Notes under the pieces: model-generated | What the model saw: only the letters and a program-made list of their open reading frames with translations | What the model was told of the DNA's origin: nothing | The model's database searches: none | Made by a program: the position numbers and the translations under genes | Origin: Aggregatimonas sangjinii | GTDB taxonomy: Bacteria; Bacteroidota; Bacteroidia; Flavobacteriales; Flavobacteriaceae | Length of the DNA: 64,000 nt | Reading direction: 5' to 3' | Assembly (NCBI RefSeq): GCF_005943945.1 | Contig: NZ_CP040710.1 | Coordinates: 2,429,001-2,493,000 of the forward strand | Shown here: piece by piece, positions 54,723 to 63,509 of the stretch | How positions within the stretch are numbered: the first letter of the stretch is position 1 | Layout: each line of letters opens with the position of its first letter

Positions 54723-55039
54723 AGTTTAGGGTTTATGGTTAGCAATGAACCTATTCCTAAAGACAAAAACCACGTTTGGAAAATTAAAGGCGAACTCAAG
54801 ATAATATGTATTACAAATAAGCTCTCCTCTGAGGAACCATCGAAGCGTAGTTTCAAGTCAATAAGTAGGTTCGTTCGATTTATTGCTAACAAATAAACAA
54901 TAAGAAAAAACAGGTTTTTGAGAAGTTCGGTGAACTGCACGAACTATTAGTCGTAGCTAACGCGTGAAGAGATAAATCGGCAAAATATGTATTTTATCGA
55001 TTGCTAAATTATTGATAATCAAATAGCTTAAGAGTGGTA
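54723..55039. other. Spacer upstream of the secreted protein gene
   Basis: 317 bp, AT-rich, between two leftward genes. It should hold the promoter of the type IX-secreted protein gene and the 3' untranslated region of the TonB receptor. I found no hairpin, repeat or plausible small gene. Confidence 0.5.
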
Positions 55040-57199
55040 TTACAAATTATCCAACTGGTTATCGCTTTTGTTATCACTAATGGTCCAGAAGAATCCGACA
55101 AAGAAAAAGGTGTCTGCGGTGGGTCTGATCGCCAGTCGGTCGAATTGTCCGTTGGCATTCGGTGCGTCTGCATATTGGTAGCCATTAATATTGTTGAACC
55201 CCGCCACGTTGCTTACCGAGCAGTAAAGAATTTTCTGTGGCGATAGCAAATAAGCCCAGTTGACGCTCAAACTATGATAAGGCTTTGTTTTCTCGGATAG
55301 GAAATCAGAAGTGTTCGGATTGTCATATGGTCTTCCCGCAGCATAGGTGTATGAGATGCCCACTTGCGATTTCCAATCTTCAATAAAGTATTTGGTCACT
55401 AAAGAGAAATTATGCTCAGGTGCAAAATTCGGTGTTGCCTTTTCGCTAAAATTACGATAGTCCCGCTCTGTATTTAAATAGGAGTATGACACCCAATAAT
55501 CGAGATTTTTGATGCTTTTGTTGTCCCTCCAAAAAACATCAAGTCCCGAGGCGTAGCCGCTCCCCGTATTGTCGAATCGGGAATCAAATTGGGCGAATTG
55601 CGTATCGTACTTGACGAGATTATGGTAGTCTTTGTGGTAAGCCTCGACGCGAAATGTCTTTCCGTTCGCTAAATATTGATAGTTTAGAATGTAATGTTCG
55701 GTTTTCTCAAAATCGAGACTTTGGTCAAATTTCAGGTATTCCGTAAAAGGGTTTTGATAAAAATCCCCATAGGCCAAGGAAAACTGACTCTTATCACCAC
55801 TCTTATAGGCTATGGAAATTCTTGGGGATACATTAAAATCTGCCAACGCTGCGGAATACTCCCCGCGTACCCCAAGTTTCATCGCGAATTTGTTGCTCAA
55901 AAAAATATCCGTTTCTATAAAACCTGCGCTCAGATTATCCCTGTAGTCCGAATCAAAGGAAAAGCCATCCGAAGATAGAAAAGACTCCGTATAGTCGGTA
56001 ACAAAATGTTCCGCCCCAAAATTCAATTGAAAGCGACTACTGAAATTCTTCTTTATCTTCACTTTTACATGCCCTGCGGTCTCTTTGGTATCAATCGTGT
56101 TTGTTTGGATACCGATATCGTTTGTATCCAATGAAATACTTGCTCCTGTGGTAAAGGTCCATTCTTTCTCCAAGAAATGTTTGTATGAGGTATTCGCATA
56201 TAGGTTGTTGTTTTTCAATTTAAAATTCACAAAATCCTCAAAGTTGATATCCTCTTGCTCAATATCCAGATTGGCTTGGGTAAAGCCAGTATAGAATTTA
56301 AACATGCTTTTCTCTTTCTTGCTTCGAAAAACGGCCTCTCCGGAAATAGACTTGTAAGGCTTGTTCCATTTGGCGCCACGGTCATTGGGTACCAGCCATT
56401 GATATGGCGCCAAGTTGATGTAGGACGCATTGACACTCAAGGATTCGTCACCCCAGATTTCGGTATGGCCTACTCCCCCACCAACGGACATCACCTGAAG
56501 CTCGGTTTTTTCTTGATCGGGAACGTCAGTAGTATTCAATAATAGTACGCTGGACAGGGCCTGACCGTATTCCGCTGAATAACCGCCAGTGCTAAAGGTT
56601 ATTCCCTTAAATAAAAATGGGGAAAAACGGCCTCTTGTCGGAATATTATTGGCAGTCGCGCTGAAGGGTTGAAAAACGCGAAGACCATCGATAAATACTT
56701 GGGTTTCTCCCGCTTCGCCCCCACGAACGAACAGGCGGCCATCTTCGCTTACGGTCGATGTTCCCGGTAATGTTTGAAGCGCGCCAACAAAATCGCCCAC
56801 CGCACCGGCGGTAGTGACAATATCCAGAGGTTTTAGTACCGATACCTTGGAATTGTCACCTGCCTCAAACGTTCCAGCGGTTAGCGTCACCCCTGTTAAT
56901 TGATTGATGGCCTCACGCATTTCGATTTTCATATTCTCCAAATAGGAAACATCACCCGCCTGCATAAATGGATCGTAAGAAAGCATTGAAACAATCAGGT
57001 TTTGTGTGCCGGTCTCAACAGTGTCGAAAGTAAAATTCCCATTTTCATCGGTTGAAGCGCCGTCGTATGTACCTTCTAAATATGCATTTGCACCTTGAAT
57101 GGGAATGCCCTTGGTGTCGGTCACGGTTCCTGAAATGGTCGTTTGTGATAGTAAAACAGTGCTGAGTAAAAGAAATAAGAAGGTAATTGATTTCAACAT
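55040..57199 (-). CDS. TonB-dependent receptor with CarboxypepD_reg-like domain
   Basis: 719 residues. A signal peptide (FLFLLLSTVLLS) precedes a CarboxypepD_reg-like domain (20-105: TISGTVTDTKGIPIQGANAY). The plug (about 125-225) has GAVGDFVGALQTLPGTSTVS and LFVRGGEAGETQVFIDGLRV. The C-terminal part is an outer membrane barrel with alternating strands and aromatic residues, ending YFFVGFFWTISDNKSD. No SusD partner is present, so a metal-chelate, vitamin or small peptide ligand is more likely than a glycan. The divergent DUF2141 gene at 57413 may be co-regulated. Confidence 0.92.
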   Translation of the reverse strand: MLKSITFLFLLLSTVLLSQTTISGTVTDTKGIPIQGANAYLEGTYDGASTDENGNFTFDTVETGTQNLIVSMLSYDPFMQAGDVSYLENMKIEMREAINQLTGVTLTAGTFEAGDNSKVSVLKPLDIVTTAGAVGDFVGALQTLPGTSTVSEDGRLFVRGGEAGETQVFIDGLRVFQPFSATANNIPTRGRFSPFLFKGITFSTGGYSAEYGQALSSVLLLNTTDVPDQEKTELQVMSVGGGVGHTEIWGDESLSVNASYINLAPYQWLVPNDRGAKWNKPYKSISGEAVFRSKKEKSMFKFYTGFTQANLDIEQEDINFEDFVNFKLKNNNLYANTSYKHFLEKEWTFTTGASISLDTNDIGIQTNTIDTKETAGHVKVKIKKNFSSRFQLNFGAEHFVTDYTESFLSSDGFSFDSDYRDNLSAGFIETDIFLSNKFAMKLGVRGEYSAALADFNVSPRISIAYKSGDKSQFSLAYGDFYQNPFTEYLKFDQSLDFEKTEHYILNYQYLANGKTFRVEAYHKDYHNLVKYDTQFAQFDSRFDNTGSGYASGLDVFWRDNKSIKNLDYWVSYSYLNTERDYRNFSEKATPNFAPEHNFSLVTKYFIEDWKSQVGISYTYAAGRPYDNPNTSDFLSEKTKPYHSLSVNWAYLLSPQKILYCSVSNVAGFNNINGYQYADAPNANGQFDRLAIRPTADTFFFVGFFWTISDNKSDNQLDNL

Positions 57200-57412
57200 G
57201 ACCGTAAATTTTGAATTGCTACCACAAAAATGCGGTCAACTTTCCGGCCATGCGAAAATTGATTACCCAACTGTAACTTTACAGGGCTGAATTGAAACGC
57301 GAAAAATGGGTTTACAGTTCAGTAGAAAAAATCAACAATTCGGTAAGGACTATTTCAATTACCGCAGTCTTGTTCGCATCTTTGAGGCATCATAAAACTA
57401 AAACCTTATAAC

Positions 57413-57832
57413 ATGAAAAAATTGGGATTTCTTTTAAGCGCATTATGTATCGGATTTACAACAATGGCACAAGACAAATCGGGAGCGACCATCACGGTAG
57501 TGGTCGAAAATGTACTTTCGGATGGGGGAACGATTTTGGCTGGACTGCACAATAACGAATCCTTTATGAAAAGCAACGGGATAGCAAACGCCAGCGCTCC
57601 GGCCGTAAAAGGCGAGGTGAGCTTAACGTTCGAAAATGTACAGCCGGGAACATATGCCATCATGGTCATGCACGATGCCAATGACAATCAGCGCATGGAT
57701 ATGGAGGCCAATGGAATGCCCACGGAAAGCTACGGAATGAGTGGCAATGAAATGAGTATGGGTCCTCCAACTTTCGATGGTGCCAAGTTCGAGGTAACGG
57801 ATGCCGATCAGGAGTTCCGTATCAGATTTTAG
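57413..57832 (+). CDS. DUF2141 family exported protein
   Basis: 139 residues with a signal peptide (GFLLSALCIGFTTMAQ). The DUF2141 core is recognisable: ITVVVENVLSDGGTILAGLH, FENVQPGTYAIMVMHDANDN and EANGMPTESYGMS. It is a small beta-sandwich protein of the periplasm or surface. The function is unknown, but these genes commonly lie beside TonB-dependent receptors, as here (213 bp, divergent). Confidence 0.85.
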   Translation: MKKLGFLLSALCIGFTTMAQDKSGATITVVVENVLSDGGTILAGLHNNESFMKSNGIANASAPAVKGEVSLTFENVQPGTYAIMVMHDANDNQRMDMEANGMPTESYGMSGNEMSMGPPTFDGAKFEVTDADQEFRIRF

Positions 57833-57883
57833 CACATGACAATCATCTTCTTGACCTTCAGAGCCTTTTGGGAAAAAATGGAG

Positions 57884-58013
57884 GAGGGTGTGTAAAAAGT
57901 ACAACCTAAATGTCATTACGAGCAAAGCGAAGTATTCGGTCTGTCAATACCAACGATTTACAGATTGCTTCGTGCCTCGCAAAGACGGCTGAAAGTACTT
58001 TTTAGACACCCTC
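57884..58013. repeat. MITE-like inverted-repeat element
   Basis: GAGGGTGTGTAAAAAGTAC (57884-57902) and its inverted copy GTACTTTTTAGACACCCTC (57995-58013) match at 18 of 19 positions. The interior has a second, weaker inverted pair: TCATTACGAGCAAAGCGAAG (57913-57932) against GCTTCGTGCCTCGCAAAGAC (57967-57986). The outer right arm is followed by TTTTTT, so it may also terminate transcription. It lies 93 bases upstream of oxyR. Confidence 0.78.
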
Positions 58014-58105
58014 TTTTTTATACCGATAGGATGGATTAATATAAAAATCATTTGTAATAGTTTTTACTGATGGTTTTTATATTTTTATACTTTAATACCC
58101 TATTG

Positions 58106-59044
58106 ATGACCATCACCCAATTACAGTATGTGCTCGCCGTAGCGGAATATCAAAATTTTACACTGGCGGCCCGGAAAAGCCACGTCACACAGCCGACCTT
58201 GAGCATGCAGGTTCAGAAGCTCGAAGATGAGCTCGATGTATTGATTTTCGACCGAAGCAAAAAACCCATCGCTATTACCGAAGTAGGTGCGAAAATCGTT
58301 GCCCAAGCAAAAAATATAGTGAATGAGGCCGACCGAATTCAAGATATCGTCGACCAGGAAAAAGGATTTATCGGTGGTGATTTCACCCTTGGCATTATCC
58401 CTACCGTAATGCCCACCCTACTCCCGATGTTCCTTAAGAACTTCATCAACAAATATCCAAAGGTCAACCTGATTATTAAGGAGCAAAGCACCGAGAATCT
58501 GATTCGTAATATTCAGGACGGTCATTTAGACGCGGCCATCGCAGCAACACCTTTGGAGATAGAATTTATTACCGAGCGCCCATTGTATTACGAGCCCTTT
58601 GTGGGCTATGTTCCTGCAAGTCATCGTTTGGGTAGCGCTAAAAAACTGGACCCCACCGATTTGGATATCAATGATGTGTTGCTGCTGCAAGACGGACATT
58701 GCTTTCGTGATGGTGTCATCAATTTATGCAAAGCTCCGAAAGACTATAGCGAAGAACATTTTCAGCTACAGAGCGGAAGTTTCGAGACCTTGGTGAACCT
58801 GTCCAACGAAGGCCTCGGCATGACGCTTTTGCCCTTTTTGAACACTTTGGAGCTCGATATAGAAAAAAGTAAAAACTTAAAATATTTTAACGATCCTCCC
58901 CCGGCGCGGGAAGTGAGCCTTATCTACCATAAGAGCGAACTGAAAATACAGATAATCGAGGCGTTAAAAGATGTGATTTCAGCCGTGATACGTGGTGCAA
59001 TAGCATTTCAAGATGTGAAAATCATAAGTCCGCTTAACAAATAA
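58106..59044 (+). CDS. oxyR: OxyR-type LysR regulator (peroxide sensor)
   Basis: The frame opens at 58070; the LysR N-terminus is at ATG 58106 (MTITQLQYVLAVAEYQNFTL), 312 residues. The winged helix has AARKSHVTQPTLSMQVQKLE. Redox Cys are in LLLQDGHCFRDGVINLCKAP, nine residues apart, exactly as Cys199 and Cys208 of E. coli OxyR, so peroxide sensing through a disulphide is expected. Cytoplasmic. Its targets (catalase, peroxidases) are not in this window. The inverted-repeat element just upstream could affect its transcription. Confidence 0.92.
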   Translation: MTITQLQYVLAVAEYQNFTLAARKSHVTQPTLSMQVQKLEDELDVLIFDRSKKPIAITEVGAKIVAQAKNIVNEADRIQDIVDQEKGFIGGDFTLGIIPTVMPTLLPMFLKNFINKYPKVNLIIKEQSTENLIRNIQDGHLDAAIAATPLEIEFITERPLYYEPFVGYVPASHRLGSAKKLDPTDLDINDVLLLQDGHCFRDGVINLCKAPKDYSEEHFQLQSGSFETLVNLSNEGLGMTLLPFLNTLELDIEKSKNLKYFNDPPPAREVSLIYHKSELKIQIIEALKDVISAVIRGAIAFQDVKIISPLNK

Positions 59045-59045
59045 G

Positions 59046-59459
59046 CTATTTTCTTGTGAAACGATAAAGACAAGCTTCAATACAAAACGTTGGAAAGGAA
59101 GGCGAAAGCGTAATGGTATCATCTGTTTGCTCCAAATAGAAGCCTAAGGTTGTTAGTTCTCCCTCGAATTCAAACTCAAGAAACAATTCATCCTCTTCTA
59201 GGCGGTAACTGCCCTCTTCCTGAACGCCACCGTCATTTTCAGTCTTTTTGAACAAGCCATTGGTTTCAAAAGTGTATTGGAAACCATTTTCAACAGCTAT
59301 CCATTCCGTGACTCCCCCTGGGCTTATATAGGTCTCGGACAGCTGCCAGGTGCCGGCCAAGGTTGTACTTTTTAGCGTGGTCCCGATATCGGCCGATTCG
59401 CGATCACAAGAAATAGACACTACCATAAAAAGACCTATAAGTGCATTACGTAACCTCAT
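59046..59459 (-). CDS. Lipocalin-like lipoprotein
   Basis: 137 residues with a lipobox (GLFMVVSISCDRE). The lipocalin-type start LAGTWQLSETYISPGGVTEW is followed by repeated beta strands, FQYTFETNGLFKKTENDG and EEGSYRLEEDELFLEFEFEG. It is likely a small outer membrane-attached lipoprotein. The ligand is unknown. It ends one base from the oxyR stop (convergent). Confidence 0.7.
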   Translation of the reverse strand: MRLRNALIGLFMVVSISCDRESADIGTTLKSTTLAGTWQLSETYISPGGVTEWIAVENGFQYTFETNGLFKKTENDGGVQEEGSYRLEEDELFLEFEFEGELTTLGFYLEQTDDTITLSPSFPTFCIEACLYRFTRK

Positions 59460-59512
59460 CGTTTTCTTTTTTTAAAAGATGTACAATTATGATGTTGGTT
59501 GCGTATCATTCA

Positions 59513-59543
59513 TAAAAAAAGCCACTTTCTCAAGTGGCTTTTC
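59513..59543. terminator. Bidirectional terminator beside the 65-residue gene
   Basis: AAAGCCACTT and AAGTGGCTTT form a 10-bp stem with a TCTC loop at 59519-59542. Flanking A and T runs allow termination in both directions, mainly for the leftward small gene ending at 59546. Confidence 0.8.
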
Positions 59544-59545
59544 AT

Positions 59546-59743
59546 TTATGCTTTTAAATATATCAAACTTTGTTGTAGTTCCGGCTTGTCTGTCAAAAAC
59601 TGTTTCAACCAGTCCTTAAGTTCGTCTATCTCTTCTGGAAGAAGCCTTTCAAATGCTTTTTTTACTTCTTTACAAAACAATTTGGTATCGAAACTCACTT
59701 TCTTTAATACTGTTTTCGTGTACTCCAGCATCGCTTTTGCCAT
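59546..59743 (-). CDS. Small cytoplasmic protein, 65 residues, helical
   Basis: ATG at 59743 to stop at 59546, 65 residues: AKAMLEYTKTVLKKVSFDTK, CKEVKKAFERLLPEEIDELK and DWLKQFLTDKPELQQSLIYL. Predicted to be two or three helices. It resembles a short conserved flavobacterial protein of unknown function, though I cannot name a family. A dedicated terminator directly follows and the gap upstream is 135 bases, so it is an independent transcription unit. A real gene is likely. Confidence 0.72.
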   Translation of the reverse strand: MAKAMLEYTKTVLKKVSFDTKLFCKEVKKAFERLLPEEIDELKDWLKQFLTDKPELQQSLIYLKA

Positions 59744-59878
59744 TTATCAGAATGTTTAAAGGTTGTTGTTACAATTTTAACCATAAAACCCTTTTTATAT
59801 TGCTTGTTGCCCGTTAAAAATTGCTTAATTTCGTGTTAAAGTCAATAAATACGGTGGGTTTCAAAGTTTGTTAAATTT

Positions 59879-61150
59879 ATGTGGAAGTGGTTTTTTGTTG
59901 TTTTTTTGGGCTTTATGATGATGGGTTGTGGTACCACTAAAAAACTGACGTCACAGCACAAAATCGATTCGCTAATTACTACAATCTGGGAGCAAAATCA
60001 TTTTATCGGTTTTTTAGTGGTAGACCCTGTAACAAAGGATACCTTATATAGTCTAAATGCCGAAAAATACTTTACGCCGGCAAGTACTGCGAAAATATTC
60101 ACCTTGTATACTGCCCTACAACACTTGCCAGATCGTATTCCTACCCTAAAATATATCCGCCGAAACGATACCCTTTATTTTGAAGGCACGGGTGACCCGA
60201 CCCTGTTGCACCCCTATTTTAAAGACAGTACGGCAATTGATTTCTTAAAACAGAATAAACATCTGGTATGGCACAGCGATAATTATGAGGGTAACCTACT
60301 CGGACCCGGATGGGCCGTAGAGGATTACCAATATTATTTTCAGGTGGAACGCGGCGCCTTACCCCTATACGGAAATGTGGTCACCGTTTATCAAGCGGAT
60401 TCCTTACAGGTCGTACCCACTTTTTTTAAGGATAAAGTCGTGCTTCTTAACTATCCGTTGAACCGGGAAGAAACTTCGAATACCTTCTACTACGATGCTT
60501 CGCGTGGCGATACCGTCGCCATTCCGTATCGAACGGACAGCGTACTGACCCTAAAATTATTGGAAAACGTACTTCGAAAAAAAATAGGGCGGACTACCAA
60601 GCTGCCGGATGGAGAAAAATCAATCTTGTACGGTGGAAATACCGATTCCGTGTACAAACGAATGATGCACGAAAGCGATAATTTTTTGGCAGATCAACTG
60701 CTTATTCTCTCGTCTTCGACCCTGTCTAATACGTTGGACGGCAATAAGGCGCGGGAATTCATTCTTGAAAATCAGCTTTCCGACATACAACAGCCCCCAC
60801 GATGGGTGGACGGCTCGGGTCTTTCGCGCTACAATCTTTTTACCCCTGAATCAATGGTTCTGGTACTCGGAAAACTGTACACCGAAATTCCCAAGAACCG
60901 ACTGTTCCACCTTTTTCCGGCCATTGAGGATTCGGATAATCCAGAAGGAGAGGCCCTTAGCCCAAGCAAACCCTTTGTGTATGCGAAATCGGGAAGTGTG
61001 GGCAACAATTATTCGCTGAATGGATATGTAGTGACAAAATCAGGTAGAACGCTGATATTCAGTTTTATGAACAATCATTTTACCAAACCAGCTTCGGAGA
61101 TACGAGCGGAAGTGATGCAGGTGTTGAAGCGTATTCGGGACAGATATTGA
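59879..61150 (+). CDS. PBP4-type D-alanyl-D-alanine carboxypeptidase/endopeptidase (S13 family)
   Basis: 423 residues with a lipobox (GFMMMGCGTTKK). The S13 catalytic motifs are in order: SxxK in TPASTAKIFTLYTAL, SxN as MHESDNFLADQLL, and KTG as FVYAKSGSVGNN. The PPRWVDGSGLSRYN segment is also typical. It trims or cleaves D-Ala cross-links in peptidoglycan in the periplasm, anchored to a membrane by lipid. KSG instead of KTG is a minor variation. Confidence 0.92.
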   Translation: MWKWFFVVFLGFMMMGCGTTKKLTSQHKIDSLITTIWEQNHFIGFLVVDPVTKDTLYSLNAEKYFTPASTAKIFTLYTALQHLPDRIPTLKYIRRNDTLYFEGTGDPTLLHPYFKDSTAIDFLKQNKHLVWHSDNYEGNLLGPGWAVEDYQYYFQVERGALPLYGNVVTVYQADSLQVVPTFFKDKVVLLNYPLNREETSNTFYYDASRGDTVAIPYRTDSVLTLKLLENVLRKKIGRTTKLPDGEKSILYGGNTDSVYKRMMHESDNFLADQLLILSSSTLSNTLDGNKAREFILENQLSDIQQPPRWVDGSGLSRYNLFTPESMVLVLGKLYTEIPKNRLFHLFPAIEDSDNPEGEALSPSKPFVYAKSGSVGNNYSLNGYVVTKSGRTLIFSFMNNHFTKPASEIRAEVMQVLKRIRDRY

Positions 61151-61212
61151 AGGTAGATCCAAATAGCGAAAGCCCAGCCCGGGGCGTTAAATCTTCATTG
61201 CTATTTTACGCA

Positions 61213-61725
61213 TTACAAGCTGGCTTGAACCATTTTAGGGTCGACCAAATTCGAAAATCGGTTTAAAAGCAGTCGCAGTTTGGGAGCAATATAGGTTTCA
61301 CAAAACGGTTTTTCCGGTTGGGAATAATAATAGTTCCAATACCGCTCTTCCGAAGGTTTAAAATCTACGAACGGTAGTATTTCGGTAATCAATTTTTCGC
61401 TGAAACCATCCTGTAGCTCCTTTAAAACAAGACGCACTTTTTCATCATCCCCTGCATCGATGGTATACACCGCAGAACGGTATTTGTTCCGCATACGATG
61501 TGCAGCGGTGCTTTTATGGGTGTGTAAATGCACCTCGATCAAGTCTTTCAATGAAATTTCCCCTGGATGATACCTTATAACGACGGCCTCCGACCAATCG
61601 GACTGTTCCCCTACCGAGGATACAAAACCTTGATCTACATTTCTTACACCTCTTAACGATAGAAAAATGGCCTCGGTACACCAATAACAACCTCCGCCCA
61701 ATGCGATTTTAGCCAAGCTTTCCAT
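61213..61725 (-). CDS. MsrA-family peptide methionine sulphoxide reductase, divergent
   Basis: 170 residues. The catalytic motif is LGGGCYWCTEAIF, with the GCFWC(T)E-type Cys. The usual GTTGHAEVV segment is replaced by EQSDWSEAVVIRY, keeping the Glu but not the His. The later DYHQxYY region appears as PSEERYWNYYYS. The reduction of Met-S-oxide therefore seems likely but the pocket is atypical. Cytoplasmic. It lies downstream of the Nudix gene on the same strand with a 21-bp gap. Confidence 0.82.
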   Translation of the reverse strand: MESLAKIALGGGCYWCTEAIFLSLRGVRNVDQGFVSSVGEQSDWSEAVVIRYHPGEISLKDLIEVHLHTHKSTAAHRMRNKYRSAVYTIDAGDDEKVRLVLKELQDGFSEKLITEILPFVDFKPSEERYWNYYYSQPEKPFCETYIAPKLRLLLNRFSNLVDPKMVQASL

Positions 61726-61746
61726 ACCCTTTTAGTCGCGATACAT

Positions 61747-62343
61747 TCAAGAAAATAACCCATTAATTTTGGCATATTGCAAAAGTATGATTGTTTTGGC
61801 ATCCCGTATGGCGCCCGTTCGCATCATTTCCAAAACCATTTCGACAGGGTATTCGAGTACTTCGATATTCTCGGTTTCATGATCGGCGCCTCCGCCCTCT
61901 CCCACTTTCATACGCGCTTCGTAGGCACCGATAAATAGGTAAAGGATTTCGGTAACCGAACCTGGGGACATAAAAGTCTCATAGACCCGCTGAACATCCC
62001 TTATACGATACCCCGTTTCTTCTTCAACCTCTTTGCGAATACAATCCTCCGGGTTGTCGCCGTCTAAAAGTCCTGCACAGGCTTCGATCATCATGCCATC
62101 TTCATTACCGTTTACATAGGTTGGCATGCGAAATTGCCGCGTAAGCACGACGGTTTTTTTGCTTTTGTTGTACAATAGAATAGCCGCCCCGTTGCCGCGG
62201 TCATAGGCTTCACGTTCTTGGGTCTCCCAGATGCCGTCGGGTCTTCGATACTCGAAGCTAAACTTGTTCAGGGTATACCAATTATCGGAAAGGACTTCTT
62301 TTTTGATGTTGCGTACGTTCTTATTTTGCATTTGGAATTTCAT
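61747..62343 (-). CDS. nudK: NudK-like Nudix hydrolase (GDP-mannose pyrophosphatase type)
   Basis: 198 residues from ATG 62343, or 194 from ATG 62331. The Nudix box is GLLDGDNPEDCIRKEVEEET (G-x5-E-x7-REVxEE pattern). EVLSDNWYTLNKFSFEYRR and GAAILLYNKSKKTVVLTRQF match the NudK subfamily. It hydrolyses GDP-mannose and related nucleotide sugars in the cytoplasm. The start overlaps the end of the DUF4406 gene, and MsrA follows with a 21-bp gap, so a three-gene operon is probable. Confidence 0.87.
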   Translation of the reverse strand: MKFQMQNKNVRNIKKEVLSDNWYTLNKFSFEYRRPDGIWETQEREAYDRGNGAAILLYNKSKKTVVLTRQFRMPTYVNGNEDGMMIEACAGLLDGDNPEDCIRKEVEEETGYRIRDVQRVYETFMSPGSVTEILYLFIGAYEARMKVGEGGGADHETENIEVLEYPVEMVLEMMRTGAIRDAKTIILLQYAKINGLFS

Positions 62344-62680
62344 TTAAGTCATAATACACCTTTAGACCCAGCTCTTTGGCAATCCGCACATCTTCGTCGG
62401 CCCCTTTAGAGGCGCCTTCGATTCTTAGAATCGCATCGCATTTGGTCAACAATCGGTGTGCGGCTGGATACTGGATAGCCGTAAAGATCGCGTCACCTAC
62501 TTCCTTCGAACCCGCAAGCTCGATCAAGGGATTCGCCACCCATTCCCCGATCATGGGTACATGACCTTTTCGGAAAATTGGCAAGGCCATGGTCTCGAGT
62601 CTATCCATATTCTTTTTGATACGCATCGGGTCGTTGTTCGTACCACTACGGTACGGACCTGCAATTAAAATCATCATCAT
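62321..62680 (-). CDS. DUF4406/nucleoside deoxyribosyltransferase-like protein
   Basis: 119 residues. The Rossmann-like start MMMILIAGPYRSGTNNDP and the later CDAILRIEGASKGADEDVRI resemble DUF4406 and nucleoside 2-deoxyribosyltransferase folds. A catalytic Glu may be the one in EGASKGADE. Cytoplasmic, substrate unknown. It overlaps the Nudix gene start, supporting translational coupling in a nucleotide-handling operon. Confidence 0.78.
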   Translation of the reverse strand: MMMILIAGPYRSGTNNDPMRIKKNMDRLETMALPIFRKGHVPMIGEWVANPLIELAGSKEVGDAIFTAIQYPAAHRLLTKCDAILRIEGASKGADEDVRIAKELGLKVYYDLNEIPNAK

Positions 62681-62770
62681 AGTGTAGCGCCTTTTTTAAG
62701 GTGTGGGATTATATTTTTTGTAAAGAACGTAAATCGGACTAGCATAGCGATTAAGATAGTTTAAGGTATC

Positions 62771-63376
62771 TCACTTTTTTTTTACCGAACTTAAAAATTC
62801 CGGTGTTACCCCTAGGTAGGATGCGATTTGTTTCTGTGTTACCTTTTTAGCGATATGCGGATACTTGCTTACAAAGCGGTGGTACCTTTGCTCTGTGGTG
62901 AACGAAATGGCATCAAGAATGCGCAGCTGTTCGCGGGCATAGGCATTTTGAAAAAGGATTCTAAAAAAACGCTCGAACTTAGGCAATCGCTGCACTAAGA
63001 GCCCGAACACATCGAAACTCAAGGCAACCACCTTGCTGGCTTCAAGCGCTTCCAACGATACCATTGCGGGTTTTTGATTGGCAAAACAGTACATATCGGA
63101 TATCCACCAATCCTCAATGGCGAACATAATGGTCGCCTCTTTCCCTTCCCTGTTTAAATGGTACGCGCGCAGACTGCCTTCCTCGACAAAAAATAGGTTC
63201 TTGCAAACCTGGCCCTGATCGAGTAACAATTCGTTTTTTTGATAGGTTTTGACCGCAACAAGACCTTCAAGATATATTTTCTCGGAACCATCAAGATCGA
63301 TATGTTTTCTTATGTTGGCGAATAATTTGGAGTCATTAGTTAATCCACTTTCCGTTCCAGTTCGTACTTTTTTCAA
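62771..63376 (-). CDS. Crp/Fnr-family transcriptional regulator
   Basis: 201 residues. An N-terminal cyclic nucleotide-binding-like fold (LLLDQGQVCKNLFFVEEGSL) lacks the full phosphate cassette, so the ligand is uncertain. The C-terminal helix-turn-helix is KKVTQKQIASYLGVTPEFLS, typical of flavobacterial Crp-like proteins. It could respond to nutrient or redox cues. It lies 91 bases upstream of the DUF4406 gene and is divergent from the beta-barrel gene, so either might be a target. Confidence 0.87.
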   Translation of the reverse strand: MKKVRTGTESGLTNDSKLFANIRKHIDLDGSEKIYLEGLVAVKTYQKNELLLDQGQVCKNLFFVEEGSLRAYHLNREGKEATIMFAIEDWWISDMYCFANQKPAMVSLEALEASKVVALSFDVFGLLVQRLPKFERFFRILFQNAYAREQLRILDAISFTTEQRYHRFVSKYPHIAKKVTQKQIASYLGVTPEFLSSVKKK

Positions 63377-63509
63377 AAATATTGCTTCTTAGGTAAGGAT
63401 TAAAGGTATAGAAATATGATCACTATCATTTTAAGGCAGCTTTGAAACGATATCGTTATATTTAGTTCAAATATGACGAAGACAATTTAATACGCAAGTC
63501 CCCCGTCCG

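Noticed and set aside
54719-54940. 73-codon leftward ORF upstream of the type IX-secreted protein gene
   Set aside because: AT-rich spacer ORF without domain similarity.
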